A stretch of 64,000 nucleotides of DNA from an uncultured Bacteroides sp. (GTDB lineage: Bacteria > Bacteroidota > Bacteroidia > Bacteroidales > Bacteroidaceae). The stretch lies in assembly GCF_963666545.1 (NCBI RefSeq), contig NZ_OY762899.1, forward strand, positions 1,116,001 to 1,180,000. Reading direction: 5' to 3'. Below the pieces are notes generated by a model. The model was not told the origin of the DNA and made no database searches. It saw nothing but the letters and a program-made list of their open reading frames with translations. Below are positions 15,851 to 23,994 of this stretch, piece by piece; the first letter of the stretch is position 1, and the number at the start of each line of letters is the position of its first letter. The translations under genes were made by a program, and so were the position numbers.

Positions 15851-16957
15851 ATGTATGAGAATCATTCTCTAAAAGATGGATATATACCGCAACAAAATCA
15901 AATATCCATTTTCTTTGATCCTTCATTAAACAAAGCGGACACTACCAAACGTGTCTTGGCTGATGCCATAGGTCGAATAGAACCGCTGACGATGATTCAA
16001 GTTTCATACGTGCCAATCCCCGAAAGTCTTAAAGTTATTATTGCACTTTCTGCCGAGAATATGAGGCTGGAACGTCCATTCTGTTACAAAGGTCGTCCCT
16101 ATTACCGTGTGGAGAGTGTGACATCTACCATGCCGCAAACGATGTATAACCAATTACTATTGTATCGAGACGAGGCCAAATATCGTTGGGAATCATTTGC
16201 CAACGACAGCTTGTCTTTGGACGATTTGGATAAAGACGAAATACAAAAAACTGTTAGATTGGGTATCGAATGCGGACGTTTGCCGGAATCTACGGGAAGT
16301 GACATACCAACTATACTTGAAAAGTTCGGTCTGATGAAGAACAGCAAACTGAACAATGCCGCCGCCGTATTATTTGCAAACAAGGAGTTGATAGACTACC
16401 CACAGTGCTTGCTAAGGCTCGCTCGTTTCAGAGGAACAGATAAACGAGAGTTCATTGACAACCAGCGTATACAAGGCAATCTGTTCAAACAACTGGATGC
16501 GGCTATGGCATTTATGTTCAAGCATCTGTCTTTGTCAGGGGCAACAGACAGTCTGGAGCGGGAAGAACATCTGACTATTCCGTATAAGGCGATAAGAGAA
16601 GGGGTTATAAACTCACTGAGCCACCGACTATACCGGACGGCTAGTGGTTCGGTCGGAATCGCTATCTATGACGACCGTTTAGAAATAGAAAATACCGGAG
16701 CACTTCCTGCTGATTGGAATATTGAGAAGATGAAGTCCGAGCATCGCTCTGAACCTCAGAATCCGATGATTTCAAGTGTGCTTTACAAAAGGAAATTATT
16801 GGAGAATTGGGGACGAGGAATTAGCCTGATGATAGAAGAATGCAAAAAGGCAAACTTACCCGAACCAGAGTTTAAGGTTAACGGTAATTTTGTAGTGGTT
16901 ACCTTCCGTTATGGCAGTGAAAACCCGACAAGTACCCGACAAGTACCAGACAAGTAG
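15851..16957 (+). CDS. AlbA/HATPase-type (Fic-associated) transcriptional regulator, N-terminally truncated and split from its C-terminal domain
   Basis: 368 residues. Residues about 40-105 match only the second half of an AlbA_2 (Schlafen-like) domain (VIIALSAENMRLERPFCYKGRPYYRVESVT). The usual first half with the VEFK and G-rich motifs is missing, so the gene is probably truncated at the 5' end. Residues about 240-345 form the HATPase_c_4 domain, with IREGVINSLSHR, a degenerate N-box, and IENTGALP. The frame stops in ...RQVPDK, and the winged-helix domain normally fused here continues 1 bp later in another frame (16957-17160). A one-base deletion would explain this. Likely a decaying gene. 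Confidence 0.7.
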   Translation: MYENHSLKDGYIPQQNQISIFFDPSLNKADTTKRVLADAIGRIEPLTMIQVSYVPIPESLKVIIALSAENMRLERPFCYKGRPYYRVESVTSTMPQTMYNQLLLYRDEAKYRWESFANDSLSLDDLDKDEIQKTVRLGIECGRLPESTGSDIPTILEKFGLMKNSKLNNAAAVLFANKELIDYPQCLLRLARFRGTDKREFIDNQRIQGNLFKQLDAAMAFMFKHLSLSGATDSLEREEHLTIPYKAIREGVINSLSHRLYRTASGSVGIAIYDDRLEIENTGALPADWNIEKMKSEHRSEPQNPMISSVLYKRKLLENWGRGISLMIEECKKANLPEPEFKVNGNFVVVTFRYGSENPTSTRQVPDK

Positions 16958-17160
16958 TGTCCCTTATCCAGATAATACAGGAAGGAACCTATTCAGTTAA
17001 AGAGATGATGAGTATGCTTCAGTTGAAAAACAGAGGAAACTTTTTGAATAATTATCTGAATCCGGCAATGCAAGCTGGAATGGTAGAACCTCTTTATCCA
17101 GACCAGTCGAAACATCCGCAACAGAAATACCGACTTACTTCTAAAGGAAAAGCGAAATAA
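16957..17160 (+). pseudogene. Frameshifted C-terminal winged-helix domain of the upstream regulator
   Basis: 67 codons starting at a GTG that overlaps the TAG of the preceding gene by one base. The sequence (EGTYSVKEMMSMLQLKNRG..., PQQKYRLTSKGKA at the end) is the short winged helix normally found at the C-terminus of this regulator family. Adding one base before the GTG restores a continuous DKYVSLIQ reading frame with the upstream gene. No ribosome-binding site is evident, so separate translation is unlikely. A degenerate second copy of this part lies at 19100-19249. Confidence 0.7.
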
Positions 17161-17216
17161 GAGTGAATGATAAACGCTCTACCACAACTTCGTAATAGCT
17201 CCAATTTTTCGATTAA

Positions 17217-17362
17217 TTTACAGCGAAAAGAAGACATAACTTCAACGTGTTGAACGTCCGCGATCAGCGTGTTGAAAGCGGGCATTCAACACGCTGATCG
17301 CGGACGTTCAACAAACCCCTCTCACAAGGCCTGTAGAGGCGGTTATTAATATGAACAAAACC
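17217..17362. repeat. Palindromic intergenic repeat R2 with a perfect 28-bp hairpin
   Basis: Conserved lead (TTTACAGCGAAAAGAAGACA, TAACTTCAAC) and conserved tail (CAACAAACCCCTCTCACAAG, then GCCTGTAGAGGCGGTTATTA) as in R1 and R3. Between them is a perfect inverted repeat: left arm 17249-17276, 8-nt loop 17277-17284, right arm 17285-17312. The arm sequence (GTTGAACGTCCGCGATCAGC...) is unrelated to that of R1, so the core varies while the flanks are kept. Confidence 0.8.
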
Positions 17363-17457
17363 AGAGAGCTATTAAAGAAAAAAGCCTCAATATCCTCCTA
17401 CTGAACCACTATTTGAGCAATAACGATGTAATTGCTCAAGAACACCTCGAGGTTTAA

Positions 17458-17502
17458 AAAAAAGTCCTAAGTGTTTTCTGAAAACACTTAGGACTTTTTT
17501 CG
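17458..17502. terminator. Strong hairpin terminator
   Basis: Perfect 18-bp stem: AAAAGTCCTAAGTGTTTT (17460-17477), 3-nt loop, and AAAACACTTAGGACTTTT (17481-17498), bounded by A and T tracts on both sides. It can act in either direction and separates the decayed regulator from the HicB-like gene. The remaining part of the 512-bp gap 17161-17672 is R2 and sequence shared with 19380-19460. At 17635-17662 there is a 28-bp piece resembling 15875-15902. Confidence 0.85.
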
Positions 17503-17672
17503 TTAGAGCGGTGTTCGATCATTTTGCCTTTACCTGCATTCATCCATAATATGGACGGAGTTATAAGTGGATTTTCAAAAATTACACTTTATTATTTCTC
17601 TTTCTTTTTAATTATTTGTTTCTTTGTGCCCTCATTGATGGATATAAACCGCAACAAAATTAAAAGAGAATT

Positions 17673-17966
17673 ATGAGCAATCTACTGTTTGAAGGCCAGC
17701 TTGAATCAAGCAATGGAACAACACTTCATGCAAAGCTTGAGATGTATTTGTTTCAGGAAGATGATTCATTTATTGTGTATTGCCCCGCTCTTGATTTATC
17801 TGCTTACGGAGATTCTGAAGAAGAAGCAAAAAAGGCTTTTGACAAAACGTTTGAGCTACACATCCTTTACTGCCTAAGAAAGAAGACGTTATATGAAGAT
17901 TTAAAGAACCACGGTTGGAATATAAGAAGTAAAAAGCAGAAGAATATGAAACAACTCACCTGCTAA
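17673..17966 (+). CDS. HicB-like antitoxin-domain protein (orphan)
   Basis: 97 residues. The HicB fold is seen in EMYLFQEDDSFIVYCPALDLSAYGDSEEEA, with the FIVYCPALDLSAYG strand and following helix characteristic of the family. It has no DNA-binding HTH after the domain, and the C-terminus (KKQKNMKQLTC) stops earlier than in related proteins that continue another 20-30 residues. It may therefore be truncated. No HicA toxin lies next to it on the plus strand. Most likely a solitary HicB-type regulator or remnant. Confidence 0.7.
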   Translation: MSNLLFEGQLESSNGTTLHAKLEMYLFQEDDSFIVYCPALDLSAYGDSEEEAKKAFDKTFELHILYCLRKKTLYEDLKNHGWNIRSKKQKNMKQLTC

Positions 17967-18079
17967 TTAGTTGTTCTATAAGAACATTAGCATTATATTT
18001 GCACAATAGTCGTGTATTACATATAATACCGACGAATGAGGGAAGGCATTTGCGCACATAACAATTGTTCTCGATCCGC

Positions 18080-18472
18080 TTAAAGCAGATTTATAGCCGA
18101 TAATTCTTTAGTCAAAGACCGAATACCTTCCTGAATCTTTTCCAACTGCTTTCTACGAGGTTTGTGTACACCTGCTGCATAATGCCACAATTGACGTTCA
18201 TTGATTCCTGTAATGCGGCTCAATGCGGCTTTGGTAAAGATGTTGCTATAATAGTTAATAAAGGTAGCAGCATCTATTCTATACTTCAACTCAAATTCAC
18301 CTGACAACACTTCGCAAGGGTTAGGATTATCTTCCAAATAAAGTTCAATAGCCTCTTTCATATTCTCCTCTATTTCCTTCATGTCGTTGCCTACAGTAAT
18401 CACAGGAGCGCCCTCAATATAAGCACTCAAGTTCTTACCCGCATGTTCTACAATTACTTCTACAGTTTTCAT
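18080..18472 (-). CDS. hicB: HicB-family antitoxin with C-terminal HTH
   Basis: 130 residues. The N-terminal HicB domain (about 1-65: EVIVEHAGKNLSAYIEGAPV, then an acidic helix) is followed by a helix-turn-helix of the Xre type (about 80-115: KAALSRITGINERQLWHYAAG). HicB neutralises HicA mRNA interferase and represses the operon. It is downstream of hicA (gap 38 bp) on the same strand and shares its promoter. The antitoxin appears intact while the toxin gene looks damaged, a common outcome of module decay. Confidence 0.85.
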   Translation of the reverse strand: MKTVEVIVEHAGKNLSAYIEGAPVITVGNDMKEIEENMKEAIELYLEDNPNPCEVLSGEFELKYRIDAATFINYYSNIFTKAALSRITGINERQLWHYAAGVHKPRRKQLEKIQEGIRSLTKELSAINLL

Positions 18473-18510
18473 TATTACCTCCTATTATGTTAAACATAAG
18501 AGGCGGGGGC

Positions 18511-18694
18511 TTATTTCAGCCCCGCTTGCCTCAAAATGCTGTAATAAGTGCCTTTCTCAACGCCTTTGCTGTTATGATTCGGTACGATAACAATCTTTCC
18601 ATCCTTTACGAATTTCAAATGGCTACCTTTTTGGCTCTTTAGAACAAAGCCGCTTTCTTGCAACATAGTTACAACGTCTTTATTTGTAACTCAT
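18511..18694 (-). pseudogene. hicA: HicA-type mRNA interferase toxin, frameshifted at the fourth codon
   Basis: From 18666 the frame encodes 51 residues with the HicA core: ESGFVLKSQKGSH (catalytic His), IVIVPNH and GTYYSILRQAGLK. This is the double-stranded RNA-binding-like fold. The natural start is likely the ATG at 18694, because MSY(N)KDVVTMLQ would restore the usual first helix. From there, however, an extra A leads to a TAA after four codons. The next in-frame ATG is at 18666, which would omit about 10 N-terminal residues. Either the toxin is inactivated or it starts late. The promoter upstream is well preserved. Confidence 0.75.
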
Positions 18695-18718
18695 GACGTT
18701 TTGGACTTAATTACTATA

Positions 18719-18749
18719 CAAATATAGTAATAACATGAACACTATCAAA
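18719..18749 (-). promoter_or_regulatory. Consensus Bacteroides promoter for hicA-hicB
   Basis: Read on the minus strand: TTTG (18746-18749), exactly 19 bp, then TATATTTG (18719-18726). This is a full match to TTTG/N19/TAnnTTTG. It places the transcript start about 25 bp before the ATG at 18694, supporting that ATG as the original hicA start. Confidence 0.7.
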
Positions 18750-18912
18750 ATAATATTCGTTCTTTTACTATGATTTAGAAAAAACACAAGTTATGGCGGT
18801 CAGCAACCGTCGAATTCCAGATTGTTTCAGAAATAACAAATAATGGCTGTAAATTAGATGCTGAAAAGCTATTTAATCGATTATCTCATTTGAATTCAAT
18901 ATCTTGCTATTG

Positions 18913-19249
18913 ACAACCAGCGTATACAAGGCAATCTGTTCAAACAACTGGATGCGGCTATGGCATTTATGTTCAAGCATCTGTCTTTGTCAGGGGCAAC
19001 AGACAGTCTGGAGCGGGAAGAACATCTGACTATTCCGTATAAGGCGATAAGAGAAGGGGTTATAAACTCACTGAGCCACCAACTATACCGGACGGCAGGT
19101 GGATGCTTCAGTTGAAAAACAGAGGAAACTTTTTAAATAATTATCTGAATCCGGCAATGCAAGATGGAATGGTGGAGCCTCTTTATCCAGACCAGCCGGA
19201 ACATCCGCAACAGAAGTACCGTCTTACTTCTAAAGGAAAAGCCAAATAA
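18913..19249 (+). pseudogene. Internally deleted copy of the AlbA/HATPase-type regulator gene
   Basis: 18913-19097 match 16455-16640 almost base for base (encoding the DNQRIQGNLFKQL to YRTA region). The sequence then jumps to the equivalent of 17014-17160 (winged-helix part, ending in TAA at 19247-19249). About 370 bp, including the HATPase C-terminal half, is missing. There is no start codon or promoter. Together with R3 and the following 120 bp it forms a second, shortened copy of the 16455-17440 block. The region 18750-18912 shows no gene. Confidence 0.88.
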
Positions 19250-19304
19250 GAGTGAATGATAAACGCTCTACCACAACTTCGTAATAGCTCCAAATTTTCG
19301 ATTA

Positions 19305-19460
19305 ATTAACCGCGGTGAACTAGTTAGTTAACCAAACCCTTCTCAGAAGGTCTGTAGAGGCGGTTATTAATATCAACAAATTCAGAGAGCTATTGAAGAG
19401 AAAAGCCCCGATATCCTCCTACTGAATCACTATCTGAGCAATAATGATGTAATTGCTCAA
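19305..19460. repeat. Palindromic intergenic repeat R3 and shared downstream block
   Basis: Third member of the R family: lead ATTAATTAACCGCGGTGAAC, a short core with restriction-like palindromes (CCGCGG, ACTAGT, GTTAAC), and the conserved tail GGTCTGTAGAGGCGGTTATT. The 80 bp after it (to about 19460) match 17363-17440 closely. The core is much shorter than in R1 or R2. Confidence 0.65.
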
Positions 19461-19481
19461 AAAAGGCCTCAAAGTTAAACC

Positions 19482-19737
19482 AAAGAAGGCAGCGTACTTC
19501 ACAATACACCACCCTCACCAGTCGCTCAAATTCGCATGAATATCTGTCGTCATTCCAAATATACTCGCTAATATCTTTTCTTAATAGAGCCTCTCCGCAG
19601 CTTACGCCTAAACCACGGAGGGCACATTTACCTAAAACTAAGTAGTGAAAAAGAAAACATATCAAAAAAATATTAGCGAATAATATATTTGTAAAACGAA
19701 TCACAATAAAATGATTGGTTTTAGAATTTTCATATTA
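19482..19737. repeat. Repeat A1, 256 bp, 3' flank of TonB cassette 1
   Basis: Nearly identical to 26359-26616 and, for its first 65 bp, to 25767-25831. It starts AAAGAAGGCAGCGTACTTC and ends TTTAGAATTTTCATATTA. It contains an inverted pair CGCTAATAT...ATATTAGCG and a CTCCG...CGGAG hairpin, so it can fold. It lies directly downstream of the lipoprotein gene of cassette 1. A 104-codon minus-strand frame spans it but is not kept in the other copies. Confidence 0.85.
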
Positions 19738-19846
19738 ACAGGAGACATTTTCCTAAGATATAGAGAGAACAGGCCCTCAGTTATTTAGGAATTAAATACT
19801 CCTAATCAATCTTTATCTTAAAGTGAAAGCTTAATAGTTAATTTCT

Positions 19847-20626
19847 TTATTCCCAAGCAGTACCAAAAACATAATTAAACTTATATGTAGTAGGGGCAGC
19901 CATTTGACAAGTAGCAAATTTATTTATAGCCTTAAAACCGGTCACTGAATCAAAAGAAGAACTCCCAAAAGTAATTAAACCAGCTCTGCGTGTGTGCTGA
20001 GCAACCATGACTCCTGTAGCCAAATCTGTAATATCACAACAAAAATAGGCAGATCTAGTACTAGCTGGAAAAAAGTGATTTAAATTCAACTCCACATACG
20101 AACTCAGTTTTCCTTCTTCTAAAGTAATAGAACCAACAGAATCCCATGTTCTCAAATCTGTAGATGTAAATATATCCACTTTCGCTGAATTCCCTATTCC
20201 CTCAATACCATTATAGAAAAAACGTACTTTAATTCGACTCGATTCAGACGGATCTTTTTCATCCTCCGTGGGTGAAAAAGAAATAGCTGATCCTGGCAAT
20301 TGGATTAACGAAAGTACTACTCCATTTTCAATTGCGACCTCCTTTTCTAGTTCCGGTGATGTCTCATTATTCCTATAAACTCTCAGTATTCCTGATGTAT
20401 CTTCTCGAGGCACAATAATTCCTGTATTTTGTTTGATTGTGTCATTATTAAATGTCATTTTATAGGCAACGTCGGCATCTGCCTGCCACTCTATTTTTAC
20501 CGTAAAGGAAGTATATCCGGCATGAATATTTTCTCCTTCTGTATCACAACTTGCCAATAAGGAGATCAGGCAAAAAAACAATACGTATATATAACTTTTC
20601 ATACTCTTTATTTTTATAATTATCAA
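19847..20626 (-). CDS. Hypothetical lipoprotein of TonB cassette 1
   Basis: 259 residues with an N-terminal lipoprotein signal (ISLLASC). Paralogous to the protein at 26744-27520: both share YTSFTVKIEW/YSLFEVNMLW, a NNDTIK/DNDTVK segment, GILRVYRNNETSPELE/GILRVFKNNETTAELE, RVRFFYNGIEG/RLFYKGIEG, LEEGKLSSYVELNLNHFFP and a C-terminal CQM region. Probably surface or periplasmic, beta-rich. Its start is 4 bp from the end of the receptor gene, so it is in the same operon and probably a partner of that receptor. I do not know the family's function. Confidence 0.8.
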   Translation of the reverse strand: MIIIKIKSMKSYIYVLFFCLISLLASCDTEGENIHAGYTSFTVKIEWQADADVAYKMTFNNDTIKQNTGIIVPREDTSGILRVYRNNETSPELEKEVAIENGVVLSLIQLPGSAISFSPTEDEKDPSESSRIKVRFFYNGIEGIGNSAKVDIFTSTDLRTWDSVGSITLEEGKLSSYVELNLNHFFPASTRSAYFCCDITDLATGVMVAQHTRRAGLITFGSSSFDSVTGFKAINKFATCQMAAPTTYKFNYVFGTAWE

Positions 20627-23600
20627 AAATTGTAGCTCACCGAGAACGAGTAACTCGTTCCTCTCTTTATCTTGCTACGAATCACATCTTTATCTTTGTT
20701 ATAACCCATATCGTCTGTCAAATCTCCGTCCGTTTTATTATAATTGACATAGATAATGCTGGCTTGGTTTAAGATGTCGCTAGCATTGGCCTTGACTTCC
20801 AATCCTTTCCACGGACGAACGGATAATTGAAGATCGACCATGTGGCGGGGAGCTTCGTACTCGTCCAGATATTCCTGCGGAGCAGCTTGCACCAGTTTAC
20901 GGCCGGTAGTGGCATAGTTTACAGCAGCACCCAGCAGTTTTCCCGAATAATTCAATCCGGCATTCACCATATAGGGAGCCATACCCTGCAAGGGACGATT
21001 ACGAGTAGCTGCAGCATTGGCTACATCGTCAGGATTAAGGCCTGTAGCAATATCAATCAAACGTTGTAAATCATAAGTAACATCTCCTTTTAATAGAGTG
21101 GCATTGGCATTCAGATAGATATCTTTTAAGAAACTCGCCGGAGCAATGAAAGCGAATGATTTGCGCAAATTAAACTCCAAACCCTTCATTGTAGATTTGT
21201 CCAAGTTAAAAGAGAATGAATCATAACTACCACTGCTATTAGGATCGTAACAGAGTAATTCTACCGGATCCTTAAATTTCTTATAAAACGCACTAACAGA
21301 GACAACTTCGCCTGCTGAAGGATACCACTCTAAACGTAAATCTACATTGTCTGTATAAGTTGGCTTCAAAGCACCCATACCAGCTACCGTTACCCTATCT
21401 CCTACATTGTAATAACGAAAAGGAGTGAGTTCGCGAAAGTCAGGACGAGCCAATGTCTTGCCATAAGCGGCACGCAGATTTATAGAAGAGGTAATGTTCC
21501 AAACAGCTGTTACAGCAGGAAGATAATCAGTATAATTGCGAACAACGGCAGAATCTACTGCAATATTAATTTTATTAAAATAAGTATTAACATTCATTCG
21601 AGTGCTTTCCATACGCACACCACCGATAAGATGAAGTTGTTTCCAAAAGGTGAACTCGCCCATCAGATAAGCAGCATGTATTTTCTGATCACCTTTATAA
21701 TAATCAACCTTATTTGCTTTTTTGCCTGCCAGATTATAAACAAGATTTCCGTTTGCAAAATTCTCTGTACTATAGAATTCAGAGGGTGGTACTAAAGCAC
21801 TGTAGTAATTGTAATTCGGACTTGATTGTGGGCGCAGAAATTGTTGATGATAATCAGCGGTACGAAAAGTACCCCAATAGCCGGCTTTCAAATTTTGCTT
21901 ATTGCCCACAACAAGAAAAGGGAAAGTAAGATTGGTTCCTACATTCTTTTTTGTTTCCGACAAATCACCATACATTATATGCCCATTAGACAATGCAACT
22001 GTACCCTCGTTTAATATTCCCCAGTTCTCAATAACAAGATCAGAAATTGCTTGCTTGCTTTCGGAGGAATAGTTCTTAATTGTGCCAGTCAGTAATCGAT
22101 CATCGTGAGATTCACGAACGAGTTTGTTATAGTCTGCAAACCATGAAAAGATAAGTTTGTCTCCCAACAGTTTATGTTCACCATCAAGTCTTGTTTGCCA
22201 AAGAGCGTTGCGCACAGGGCTACTATACTCTTCTAATCTTGGGGCATAACTATCCGCCTCCACAATTCTACAGATATTGCTTTGCGTAAAACGGTTGTTG
22301 AACATATTGCTCCACGTAATCTTATGTCCCGGCCGTTCCCAGCCCATATTGGCTACCGCACCTATGGCAGTGGCGAATTTATAGTTATGACCATCTTGCG
22401 ACTTTTTATCACCTCCGCGATAATTTGCTTCAATAGCCGTTTCCGTATTTTCTTCGTGGCGATAGGTAGCTGCAACCACCACACCCAGTGTATTGCGATT
22501 TCCCAAATCAAAAGGTAGGCCTACACTTAAAGCATAATTTTGAGTGGGCGCACCGGTAAACTTATTCAATCCCCAATGATTAGGTATTTTGGCATTCATC
22601 GCATAGGCTTTTTGTGCATCCTCCGTTTTTAATGAACCATTGCTCCAATAACCGGCATACGTATCATTAACCCAGTCACGTCCAAACCAATTACGTTCAC
22701 TGCTGTTACCCAAAAAGTAATCACTCTTAAAGCGCTTGCCACCCATAAAGGTTTTGCCGGTGCTGTTGGTATTCAAACCAGAACCGACACTAAGTGAAAG
22801 AAGGCGTTCTTTAGGAATGGAAAGAGTGGTGACATTCACCATACCGCCGGTAAACTCGCCCTGCATGTCGGGGGTAAAGGTTTTGGCAATAGTGACATTT
22901 TCTATCAGGTTGCTCGGAATAATATCGAAAGCGAAGTTACGACGGTTGGGCTCTGTACTGGGCAGTGCTGTGCCGTTGAGCTGCACGTTGTTGTATCTTT
23001 CGCCCATACCGCGAACGGTTACGAACTTGCCATCTTCTATTGACACACCACTTACTCGTTTAAGCACTTGCGCCACATTGTTATCACTGGTTTTTTTAAT
23101 CAGATCGGCACTGATACCGTCGCTCATGGCAGTCATTGTTCTCTGCTTGGCATAGAGTCCTTTGGCAGAAGCATCGCTATATTCGGCTGTCACCACCACT
23201 TCGCCCAGCTCTTCACTGGCTTCCTTCATCACAAGGTCTAGTTCCGTGGTGCGGGCAGGATTAATCTTCACTTCGGTTATCTTCAGGGTCTCAAAAGATA
23301 CATAGCTGGCTTCCACGGTTACTGTGCCCACAGGGACAGCTTTCAGGGAGTATTTGCCTTCAACGTTGGTAACAGTGCCCAGTTGTGTGTTGGGGATGCG
23401 TACCGTGGCACCTACAAGGGGTTCGCCTTTCTGGTCGAGGATAAACCCCGAAAGGTTACCCGTGCCGGTAGACTTTGTTTTTTTCTTGTTGTCATCTTCT
23501 GCCTTCTTGCGAACAATGGCATAAGAGCTCTCGGAATACTTTATGTAAGATAATTCCGTAGACTTAAGACTTGATTCGAGCATCTCTTCCACCGTCTTGT

Positions 23601-23832
23601 CACCGGCTTCCAGAGGAGGCACAGAGATATTCCTCACCATGGCCTCATCAAAAGAAATCTTCAGCTTTTTGAGCTGCTCTATTTTCTGTATCCGTTTAAT
23701 AAGTGTCTCTTTAGGGAAATTCGTGACACTACCCACAATCTTGGGAGCTGCATTCACTGATGATAAAAGTAAGAAGCTCATCATCAATAACATGCAACAT
23801 CTGCACATTAGCGTTTTTTGTCTTTGTTCCAT
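20623..23832 (-). CDS. TonB-dependent outer-membrane receptor with STN signalling domain (cassette 1)
   Basis: 1069 residues. Signal peptide 1-28; STN (secretin/TonB N-terminal) domain about 40-110 (ETLIKRIQKIEQLKKLKISF ...), which contacts the FecR anti-sigma in the periplasm. Next is a carboxypeptidase-regulatory-like domain (GFILDQKGEPLVGATV...), then a plug with EVVVTAEYSDAS and RGMGERYNNVQLNGTALPS, then a beta-barrel ending YSFSVSYNF. It imports an unidentified ligand and signals its presence to the ECF sigma at 25194. From residue ~113 it is almost identical to the receptor at 29028-32249, but the STN domain is different. It overlaps the lipoprotein gene by 4 bp. Confidence 0.93.
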   Translation of the reverse strand: MEQRQKTLMCRCCMLLMMSFLLLSSVNAAPKIVGSVTNFPKETLIKRIQKIEQLKKLKISFDEAMVRNISVPPLEAGDKTVEEMLESSLKSTELSYIKYSESSYAIVRKKAEDDNKKKTKSTGTGNLSGFILDQKGEPLVGATVRIPNTQLGTVTNVEGKYSLKAVPVGTVTVEASYVSFETLKITEVKINPARTTELDLVMKEASEELGEVVVTAEYSDASAKGLYAKQRTMTAMSDGISADLIKKTSDNNVAQVLKRVSGVSIEDGKFVTVRGMGERYNNVQLNGTALPSTEPNRRNFAFDIIPSNLIENVTIAKTFTPDMQGEFTGGMVNVTTLSIPKERLLSLSVGSGLNTNSTGKTFMGGKRFKSDYFLGNSSERNWFGRDWVNDTYAGYWSNGSLKTEDAQKAYAMNAKIPNHWGLNKFTGAPTQNYALSVGLPFDLGNRNTLGVVVAATYRHEENTETAIEANYRGGDKKSQDGHNYKFATAIGAVANMGWERPGHKITWSNMFNNRFTQSNICRIVEADSYAPRLEEYSSPVRNALWQTRLDGEHKLLGDKLIFSWFADYNKLVRESHDDRLLTGTIKNYSSESKQAISDLVIENWGILNEGTVALSNGHIMYGDLSETKKNVGTNLTFPFLVVGNKQNLKAGYWGTFRTADYHQQFLRPQSSPNYNYYSALVPPSEFYSTENFANGNLVYNLAGKKANKVDYYKGDQKIHAAYLMGEFTFWKQLHLIGGVRMESTRMNVNTYFNKINIAVDSAVVRNYTDYLPAVTAVWNITSSINLRAAYGKTLARPDFRELTPFRYYNVGDRVTVAGMGALKPTYTDNVDLRLEWYPSAGEVVSVSAFYKKFKDPVELLCYDPNSSGSYDSFSFNLDKSTMKGLEFNLRKSFAFIAPASFLKDIYLNANATLLKGDVTYDLQRLIDIATGLNPDDVANAAATRNRPLQGMAPYMVNAGLNYSGKLLGAAVNYATTGRKLVQAAPQEYLDEYEAPRHMVDLQLSVRPWKGLEVKANASDILNQASIIYVNYNKTDGDLTDDMGYNKDKDVIRSKIKRGTSYSFSVSYNF

Positions 23833-23994
23833 TTTTACGACTTTAAAATTAATCTAAATCTTTAATTATTAATCACTTATCTTTCAATTACTTGTTTTGC
23901 AAAAGGCAACAGTTCCCCTATTCTTCTCTGTTGCGAGAAAAATCCTTTACTATTGAGCGAACTGCTAAAATTTCAGGTTACTTATATCATTGAA

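Noticed and set aside
19390-19704. 104-codon minus-strand frame across repeat A1
   Set aside because: The equivalent A3 copy (26359-26616) does not keep the frame, the N-terminus has only a weak hydrophobic stretch and no ribosome site, and composition looks like accidental coding in a structured repeat.
22736-23155. 139-codon plus-strand frame inside the cassette 1 receptor, repeated at 31162-31581
   Set aside because: Its conservation follows from the near-identity of the two receptor genes on the other strand; no independent start or promoter.
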